NCBI RefSeq assembly: GCF_014170375.1
Contig: NZ_LZZW01000041.1
Coordinates: 44,372-108,371, forward strand
DNA: 64,000 nucleotides
Direction: 5' to 3'
From: Variovorax sp. UMC13
Lineage (GTDB): Bacteria; Pseudomonadota; Gammaproteobacteria; Burkholderiales; Burkholderiaceae_C
Shown here: positions 58,830 to 64,000 of the stretch, piece after piece
How positions within the stretch are numbered: the first letter of the stretch is position 1
How the letters are laid out: every line of letters starts with the position of its first letter
Translations under genes and position numbers: made by a program
The notes under the pieces: generated by a model
Told to the model about the DNA's origin: nothing
What the model saw: the letters and a program-made list of their open reading frames with translations, nothing else
The model's database searches: none

Positions 58830-60443
58830 TCAGCCCAGCATCGGCGGCTGGCCCAGCGGCCAGGGATTCGCATCGTCGATGCGCACCCACTGCCGCGCGG
58901 TCGGCGCACCGTCGTCCTGCCAGGCGCCACGCGCCAGCGCTTCCTGCAGCGGGAACACATGCTCGACGTGGCCGCCCAGCGCCGCGTAGTCTTCGAGCCG
59001 CATGCTGAATTCGATGGGCGCGACGATGGCCGGCGTGGGCACGGTGCCGAAACTGTTGTCGGGCATACGCATCACGTCGACCATCACCGTGATGCCGCCG
59101 CCCGGCCACACATAGGCCGGCGCGCCGCCGCAGGTCACGTTGACCAGCGCGCGCTTGATGGCGCGCGTGAGCAGCACCGGGTTCTCGGTGACGCCGGCGC
59201 GCAGGCTGCCGCCCGCGCCGCCGAGGAAGAGCACGGTGCACAGCGAGGGCTCGCAGTTCTCGCCGATGCGATCCACGATGCGTTTGACTTCCGGCGGCAT
59301 CGGCCGCTCGACCGGCTTGAGCGCCTCGTCGAGCACGTACCACTGCGCATGCTCGCCGGTGGTCGAGGTCATGAGCAGGCGCAGGCCGGGCTTGGCCACG
59401 CCCTCTTCCCAGCCCTCGATGATCGCCAGCGGATCGGCGATGTCGGTGCCGCCCCAGCCGTCGCCGGGGTTGGCCACCTGGAAGTAGCGCCCGGGCGTGG
59501 ACTTGCGGCCCAGCATCTTGATGCCCGACTCGGGCATGTCGAGGCAGCGCCCGGCCTGGTGCTGGGTCAGCACGCCGGTGATGTGGTCGTCGACCACCAC
59601 CACCTCGTCGGCCACGCCCGCGAACTGGCGCGCGAAGATGCCGACTGCGGCCGAGCCGCAGCCCACGCGCATGCGCTGCTCTTCCACGCCGTTGACGATA
59701 GGCGCCTTGCCGGCCTGGATCACGAGGCTGGAGCCGCCGTCGATGGTGCACTCGACCGGCTTCTTGTTGCCCAGCAGCTGCATCAGTTCAGCCGTCATCC
59801 GGCCCTCCTTCTTGCTGCCGCCGGTGAGGTGGTGCACGCCGCCCAGCGACAGCATCTGCGAGCCGTACTCGGCCGTGGTGACATGGCCCACGACCTCGCC
59901 CTTGTAGCGCACGTTGGCCTGCTCGGCGCCGAGGAAGCGGTCGGTGTCGATCTTCACCTTGAAGCTGCAGTAGCTGAAGATGCCTTCGGTCACGACCGTG
60001 ACCATGTCGACGCCCTGCGCCTTCGAACCCACGATGAAGGGCGCGGGCTTGTAGTCGGGGTAGGTGGTGGAGGAGCCCACGCCGGTCACGAACACCTCGT
60101 CGGCATGCAGCAGGTCGCCGTTCCAGTCGGCTTCCAAGCCTTCGGCCGCCGGTTCGACGCCTTCGCGCGCGAAGGGCACCAGCGCGGGCGCAGGGCTCTG
60201 GAGTTCGCGCCGCAGCAGCACCACCGGGTCGACGCGCACCAGCACGCCGGCGCGGTTGGCATAGCGGTCGCAGGCGCCGGTGCGGCCCTCGGAGATCTGG
60301 CACAGCACCGGGCAGGCGTTGCACTCGACCTTGGCGACGCTCATCTTTTCGCTGCGCGGCGGCGCCTTGCCGAAGCCCGCGGTATCGGCGGCCGTGGGAA
60401 CGTCCATGCCCGGCAGGCCATCTGTCTTGGTGTGTTCAGTCAT
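58830..60443 (-). CDS. hnr: 6-hydroxynicotinate reductase-like iron-sulfur protein
   Basis: A 537-residue protein of the family named after Hnr of Eubacterium barkeri, which reduces 6-hydroxynicotinate to 1,4,5,6-tetrahydro-6-oxonicotinate with reduced ferredoxin. An N-terminal cysteine cluster C41, C44, C48 and C58 (CNACPVLC...GACDRYANRAG) should hold a 4Fe-4S centre. Large conserved blocks follow: GVGSSTTYPDYKPAPFIVG, VTEGIFSYCSFKVKIDTDRF, NPGDGWGGTDIADPLAII and FLGGAGGSLRAGVTENP. First gene of the minus-strand run, divergent from the ferredoxin reductase. The start is MTEHTKTDG, after AGAGAG. Substrate identity is by family and by neighbours. Confidence 0.8.
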   Translation of the reverse strand: MTEHTKTDGLPGMDVPTAADTAGFGKAPPRSEKMSVAKVECNACPVLCQISEGRTGACDRYANRAGVLVRVDPVVLLRRELQSPAPALVPFAREGVEPAAEGLEADWNGDLLHADEVFVTGVGSSTTYPDYKPAPFIVGSKAQGVDMVTVVTEGIFSYCSFKVKIDTDRFLGAEQANVRYKGEVVGHVTTAEYGSQMLSLGGVHHLTGGSKKEGRMTAELMQLLGNKKPVECTIDGGSSLVIQAGKAPIVNGVEEQRMRVGCGSAAVGIFARQFAGVADEVVVVDDHITGVLTQHQAGRCLDMPESGIKMLGRKSTPGRYFQVANPGDGWGGTDIADPLAIIEGWEEGVAKPGLRLLMTSTTGEHAQWYVLDEALKPVERPMPPEVKRIVDRIGENCEPSLCTVLFLGGAGGSLRAGVTENPVLLTRAIKRALVNVTCGGAPAYVWPGGGITVMVDVMRMPDNSFGTVPTPAIVAPIEFSMRLEDYAALGGHVEHVFPLQEALARGAWQDDGAPTARQWVRIDDANPWPLGQPPMLG

Positions 60444-60785
60444 CGTGGCATCTCTCTTGAAGCGTCCTGCAGCACGTGCAACAAACATGCCGGTTCCACG
60501 CTTGTGCGCAATTTGTCATTTGTGTAGCATCCACTCCACTTTCATGTGGTGTTCACTACATTGGACGCATGAAATGTACCGATCCGGCCCGATGCTTGCA
60601 TGGGTGTTTTCCTAGGGTCCGTTGAAGCTGTTTCCGGGGATCGGAGGCGGGTTGAACAGGCCTCGGCTCCCAGACTTGGTGCGCAGTGACCGACAATCGG
60701 GCGGAGCCCGCCGGTTGACGCTGCCAGCCAGGTACAGCAAGCCCTCGTCGCCTGCCATTTCGTCCACTTTTTTTCGAGTCATCCC
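60444..60785. other. Divergent control region between hnr-like gene and fpr
   Basis: 342 bp without a gene. It should carry the promoters of both the catabolic run (leftward) and fpr (rightward). The part 60500-60575 is locally AT-richer than its surroundings and holds an inverted repeat (listed separately). I cannot identify convincing -35/-10 pairs by eye, nor a riboswitch. Confidence 0.6.
60540..60574. promoter_or_regulatory. Nested inverted repeats, candidate TetR-type operator
   Basis: TTTCATG (60540-60546) and CATGAAA (60568-60574) are perfect inverted arms. Between them lies TGTGGTG-TT-CACTACA (60545-60560), an imperfect palindrome with one mismatch. Its place in the divergent promoter region of the nicotinate genes makes it a candidate site for the TetR regulator encoded at 61709. 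Confidence 0.45.
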
Positions 60786-61559
60786 ATGAGTGCATTCAGC
60801 GAAGAACGCGTCCTCTCGGTTCACCACTGGACCGACCGCCTGTTCACCTTCACGACCACGCGCGACCCCGCGCTGCGCTTCTCCAACGGCCACTTCACCA
60901 TGATCGGCCTCAAGGTGAACAACAAGCCGCTGCTGCGCGCCTACAGCATCGCCAGCGCCAACTACGAGGAGTACCTCGAGTTCCTGAGCATCAAGGTCGA
61001 TGAAGGCCCGCTGACCTCGAAGCTGCAGCACATCCAGGTCGGCGACACGATCATCGTGGGCCGCAAGCCCACCGGCACGCTGCTGATCGACTACACGCTG
61101 CCGGGCAAGCGCCTGTACCTGTTCGGCACCGGCACCGGCCTGGCGCCGTTCATGAGCATCATCCGCGACCCGGAAACGTACGAGAAGTTCGAGAAGGTCA
61201 TCCTGGTGCACGGCGTGCGCCAGGTCGACGAACTGGCCTACCACGACCTCGTGAGCGACCACCTGCCCAAGCACGAGATCCTGGGCGAAATGATCGAGAA
61301 GCAGTTGCTCTACTACCCGACCGTGACGCGCGAGGAATTCCGCAACATGGGCCGGATCACCGAGCTGGTCGAGAGCGGCAAGCTCACCGACGACCTCGGC
61401 CTGCCGCCGATCAACGCCGCCGAGGACCGCGTGATGCTGTGCGGCAGCCCGGGCATGCTGGTCGACCTCAAGCACATGCTGGAAGGCCGCGGCTTCAAGG
61501 AAGGCAATACCTCGACGCCCGGCGATTTCGTGGTCGAACGCGCTTTCGCCGAGAAATAA
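60786..61559 (+). CDS. fpr: Ferredoxin-NADP+ reductase
   Basis: A 257-residue FAD enzyme. The FAD motif is RAYSIAS (RxYS). The NADP motifs are LFGTGTGLAPFMSIIRD and VMLCGSPGML. The C-terminal FVVERAFAEK is typical of the bacterial Fpr subclass. It transfers electrons between NADPH and ferredoxin. Placed head to head with a ferredoxin-dependent reductase gene, it is the likely electron source for it. No ferredoxin gene is seen in the window. Confidence 0.93.
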   Translation: MSAFSEERVLSVHHWTDRLFTFTTTRDPALRFSNGHFTMIGLKVNNKPLLRAYSIASANYEEYLEFLSIKVDEGPLTSKLQHIQVGDTIIVGRKPTGTLLIDYTLPGKRLYLFGTGTGLAPFMSIIRDPETYEKFEKVILVHGVRQVDELAYHDLVSDHLPKHEILGEMIEKQLLYYPTVTREEFRNMGRITELVESGKLTDDLGLPPINAAEDRVMLCGSPGMLVDLKHMLEGRGFKEGNTSTPGDFVVERAFAEK

Positions 61560-61572
61560 ACCCCATGCGGAC

Positions 61573-61687
61573 AGCCGGACGCAGAGGACGCAAAGGATTC
61601 GCAGAGGACGCGAAAGGAAGACCGGAAGAATTTCTTCTGAATTCTTTCGCGCCTTCTGCGTAGTCTCCGCGTCCTCTGCGTCCGGTC
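61573..61687. repeat. Long imperfect hairpin (about 115 bp) between fpr and tetR
   Basis: Left arm 61573-61620 (beginning AGCCGGACGCAGAGGACGC) and right arm 61640-61687 (ending GCGTCCTCTGCGTCCGGTCT) are complementary over about 48 bp with some mismatches. The centre GAAGAATTTCTTC is itself palindromic. Each arm contains a CGCAGAGGACGC motif, repeated in the left arm at 61580 and 61600. It looks like a MITE-type or REP-type element and could also act as a transcript barrier or stabiliser. Confidence 0.75.
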
Positions 61688-61708
61688 TCCGCTCCCGCCT
61701 TCATCCGC

Positions 61709-62473
61709 ATGTCCACCACCCGCAAGCCCGCCGCCAAGCCCCAGCGCAAGACCGGCGTGCGCGAAGCAGCGGCGCAGGCCACGCGCGACGCGATCCTCAA
61801 GGCGGCCACCAAGGTGTTCGCCCGCTACGGTTACGACGGCGGCAGCGTCGAGAAGATCTCGAAGGCCGCCAAGTCCTACGACCGGATGATCTATTACTAC
61901 TTCGGCAGCAAGGAAGGCCTCTTCATTGCGGTGCTCGAAGGCATCTACCGGCGCATGGACGAGGCCGAGGCCGCGCTCGACCTCGACACCTCGCGCCCGG
62001 TCGAGGCGCTGACGGCGGTGATCCACTTCGTGCTGGGCTACTACCGCAAGAACCCCGAGTTCGTCACGCTGCTCAACACCGAGAACCTGCACAAGGGCCG
62101 GCACATCGCGAAGTCGCTGCGCGCCAGCGAATACTCGTCGCGCGCGGTCACGATCGTGCGCGAACTGCTCGCCAGTGGTGCATCGCAGGGCCTGTTCCGC
62201 ACCGACCTGGCGGCCCGCGACGTCTACCTGCTGATCGCGGCCACCGGCTACTTCTACACCTCGAACCGGCACACGCTGACGACCTTCCTCGGCGAGCCGC
62301 TCGAGACGCCGGAGGCGGTCGCGCACTGGGAAGACTTCATCGTCGAGACCGTGCTGCGCACCGTGCGCGCCGACGAGAACGAGAACACAGAACCCACCCC
62401 ACCCCACGAGGAACTGACATGGCAGAAATCGCAGCCGGCGCAAAGTCGGGCAAGGTCGTCATCAAGAACATAG
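61709..62473 (+). CDS. TetR-family regulator
   Basis: A 254-residue protein. The N-terminal helix-turn-helix is at about 27-75 (ILKAATKVFARYGYDGGSVEKISKAAKSYDRMIYYYFGSKEGLF). A ligand-binding helical domain with a TetR_C-type helix pattern follows. The gene overlaps the enamidase start by 55 bp, so the last 18 codons (Ser/Arg-rich SRARSSSRT) are read through the next ribosome-binding site. It is probably the local controller of the nicotinate genes, though the partner site and effector are unproven. Confidence 0.88.
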   Translation: MSTTRKPAAKPQRKTGVREAAAQATRDAILKAATKVFARYGYDGGSVEKISKAAKSYDRMIYYYFGSKEGLFIAVLEGIYRRMDEAEAALDLDTSRPVEALTAVIHFVLGYYRKNPEFVTLLNTENLHKGRHIAKSLRASEYSSRAVTIVRELLASGASQGLFRTDLAARDVYLLIAATGYFYTSNRHTLTTFLGEPLETPEAVAHWEDFIVETVLRTVRADENENTEPTPPHEELTWQKSQPAQSRARSSSRT

Positions 62474-63606
62474 GCTTGCTGCTCTCGGGCGACATCGACA
62501 AGCCCATCCTGGACGCCGACACCATCGTGGTGAACGACGGCCTGATCGTCGCGGTCGGCAAGGAAAAAGACTGCGACCTCGAGGGCGCGAAGACCGTCAT
62601 CGACTGCCGGAAGACCACCGTCGCGCCCGGCCTGATCGACAGCCACGTGCACCCGGTGTTCGGCGACTGGACGCCGCGCCAGAGCCAGCTGGGCTGGATC
62701 GACTCGTCGATGAACGGCGGCGTCACCACCATGATCTCGGCCGGCGAAGTGCACCTGCCGGGGCGCCCCAAGGACATCGTCGGCCTCAAGGCCCTGGCCA
62801 TCACCGCGCAGCGCGCCTACGACAACTTCCGCCCCAGCGGCGTGAAGGTGCTGGCCGGCGCGCCCGTGATCGAGAAGGGCATGGTCGAGAGCGACTTCAA
62901 GGAGCTGGCCGAGGCCGGCGTGGGCCTGCTGGGCGAAGTCGGGCTGGGCTCGGTCAAGGCCGGCTACGAGGCCAAGGAGATGGTCGCCTGGGCGCGCAAG
63001 TACGGCATCCAGAGCACCATCCACACCGGCGGTCCCTCGGTGCCGGGCTCGGGCTACATCGACAAGGACGTGGTGCTCGAGGCCGACGCCGACGTGATCG
63101 GCCACATCAATGGCGGCCACACCTCGCTGCCGGAAGCGCACGTGTGCGAGCTGTGCGAGAAGTCCTCGCGCGCGATCGAGATCGTGCACAACGGCAACGA
63201 GAAGACGGCCATCGCCGCGGCCCGCGCCGCCATCGAGCTCAAGTGCCCGCACCGCGTGATCCTGGGCACCGACGGCCCGGCCGGCTCGGGCGTGCAGCCG
63301 CTGGGCATCCTGCGCATGGTGTCCTTCATCTCGGCCTTCGCCAACATCCCGGCCGAGCAGGTGTTCTGCTTTGCGACCGGCAACACCGCGCGCATCCGCA
63401 ACCTGAACTGCGGCCTGATCGAGGTGGGCCGCGACGCCGACTTCGTGTTCATGGACCGCGCCCAGCATTCGCCCGCGCCGGGCCTGCTCGAGAGCGTGGC
63501 GCTGGGCGACATCCCGGGCGTGGGCATGGTGATGATCGACGGCATCGTGCGCAGCGGCCGCAGCCGCAACACGCCGCCGGCCACCGAAGTGCCGGTGGTG
63601 CTCTGA
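62419..63606 (+). CDS. Enamidase-like amidohydrolase
   Basis: A 395-residue metal-dependent hydrolase. H76 and H78 in IDSHVHPV are metal ligands, with further residues in GHINGGHTSLPE (His) and GTDGPAGSG (Asp). The first and last parts form the small beta-sandwich of the amidohydrolase superfamily. It is close in layout to E. barkeri enamidase, which opens 1,4,5,6-tetrahydro-6-oxonicotinate to 2-formylglutarate and ammonia. The start MAEIAAGAKS follows GAGGA. Colocation with hnr-like, nicAB and fpr genes supports this over imidazolonepropionase or dihydroorotase alternatives. Confidence 0.82.
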   Translation: MAEIAAGAKSGKVVIKNIGLLLSGDIDKPILDADTIVVNDGLIVAVGKEKDCDLEGAKTVIDCRKTTVAPGLIDSHVHPVFGDWTPRQSQLGWIDSSMNGGVTTMISAGEVHLPGRPKDIVGLKALAITAQRAYDNFRPSGVKVLAGAPVIEKGMVESDFKELAEAGVGLLGEVGLGSVKAGYEAKEMVAWARKYGIQSTIHTGGPSVPGSGYIDKDVVLEADADVIGHINGGHTSLPEAHVCELCEKSSRAIEIVHNGNEKTAIAAARAAIELKCPHRVILGTDGPAGSGVQPLGILRMVSFISAFANIPAEQVFCFATGNTARIRNLNCGLIEVGRDADFVFMDRAQHSPAPGLLESVALGDIPGVGMVMIDGIVRSGRSRNTPPATEVPVVL

Positions 63607-63610
63607 CGCC

Positions 63611-64000
63611 CTAACGCCCGCGCGCGCCGGGCGTCGAGAAGTCGTAGTGCGGACCCGGGCCGGCCACCACGGGCGGCCCCGGGTCGGCCGGCGGCACCAC
63701 GGCGCCTGAACCCGCGGGCACCGCCGCACCTGCGGCGGGCCCGGGGCCCGGCACGATCGGCGGCCCGTCGTCGCGGTAGCTCGGCGAGGAGGTCATCGCA
63801 GGCGGTCGCGAGGGCTCGACCCAGGCGCCCGCGGCGGCGTCCCCCGTGCCCGCCTCGGCCGGCGCCGCCCGGGCGCGTGCACGCGCGGCGCGGCGCTGCT
63901 GCGCGGACGGGGGCGGCGTGTAGGGGAACACATCGGATGGCGCGGCCGCGGTGCCGGCGGTGGCGGGCGGCGGGGCCACCGGAGGCGGCGAAGGCGCCAC
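63611..64000 (-). CDS. C-terminal part of a Pro/Ala-rich protein, truncated by window end
   Basis: About 129 residues are readable, ending TPGARGR. They are almost wholly proline, alanine, glycine and arginine (PSPPPVAPPPATAG, VPGPGPAAGAAVPAG) with a basic patch QQRRAARARARAA. There is no recognisable domain in this part; the true start is probably beyond 64000. Similar tails follow outer-membrane or periplasmic domains in some betaproteobacteria. The gene is convergent with the enamidase gene. Confidence 0.5.
   Translation of the reverse strand: MAPSPPPVAPPPATAGTAAAPSDVFPYTPPPSAQQRRAARARARAAPAEAGTGDAAAGAWVEPSRPPAMTSSPSYRDDGPPIVPGPGPAAGAAVPAGSGAVVPPADPGPPVVAGPGPHYDFSTPGARGR

Noticed and set aside
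61573..61687. CRISPR-like or tandem repeat array
   Set aside because: The repeated motif forms one inverted-repeat hairpin with no regularly spaced unique spacers and no cas genes in the window.

Overview
The window looks like chromosomal DNA of a high-GC betaproteobacterium of the Comamonadaceae, most like Variovorax. This rests on the very GC-rich codon use, three solute-binding proteins of the Bug and NMT1-like types, the LysR/IclR/TetR-rich layout, and a dispersed intergenic repeat of a kind I associate with that family. I see no rRNA, tRNA, CRISPR array, prophage or insertion sequence. The genus is an inference, because no search was run.

0-8.3 kb: the last codons of an exodeoxyribonuclease III gene; a solute-binding protein / 2-oxoglutarate dioxygenase / VOC protein unit; a LysR regulator; a GDSL-esterase lipoprotein; a yybP-ykoY (manganese) riboswitch in front of mntP; an M48 protease; and an AmpG-like permease. 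8.3-14.1 kb: a three-gene ketosynthase / chain-length factor / flavin halogenase cassette, then an OmpR-type two-component system. 14.1-29.2 kb: mostly housekeeping genes (WaaE-like glycosyltransferase, zf-CHCC protein, ilvE, rdgC, O-antigen ligase, BCCT transporter, radA, alr, lplT, glutathione peroxidase). Among them is a four-gene catabolic unit (HpaI-type aldolase, Bug protein, class II aldolase, ketopantoate-reductase-like enzyme). 29.3-39.8 kb: regulators, glcE-DUF1275-glcF without glcD, an SMP-30 protein, and an IclR-linked unit with a PcaD-like enol-lactonase. 40-44.3 kb: the nitrogen-control unit torF-glnK-amtB behind a sigma-54 promoter, with comM divergent. 44.3-46.6 kb: a fumarylacetoacetase-family enzyme and a PlsC-type acyltransferase.

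46.6-63.6 kb is the most interesting part. An uninterrupted minus-strand run from 60443 to 46622 encodes a 6-hydroxynicotinate reductase-like protein, a UPF0280 (ApbE-superfamily) protein, two paralogous PF06684 proteins, a Liv-type ABC importer with a fused LivH-LivM permease, an exported nicotinamidase, and NicA/NicB-type nicotinate dehydrogenase. Divergent from it are a ferredoxin-NADP reductase, a TetR regulator and an enamidase-like amidohydrolase. Read together, this is a candidate locus for nicotinamide/nicotinate breakdown by the reductive route known from the anaerobe Eubacterium barkeri (6-hydroxynicotinate, then tetrahydro-6-oxonicotinate, then 2-formylglutarate). Here it is coupled to a cytochrome-linked hydroxylase in what looks like an aerobe. 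The genes of the usual aerobic maleamate route (nicC, nicX, nicD, nicF, nicE) are not in the window.

A repeat family of about 90 bp occurs four times, always in the same orientation. Three copies lie 6-12 bp after minus-strand stop codons, and the fourth supplies the end of the halogenase gene. A second type of intergenic repeat appears to form the linker inside the NicB fusion, and a hairpin of about 115 bp separates the reductase gene from tetR.
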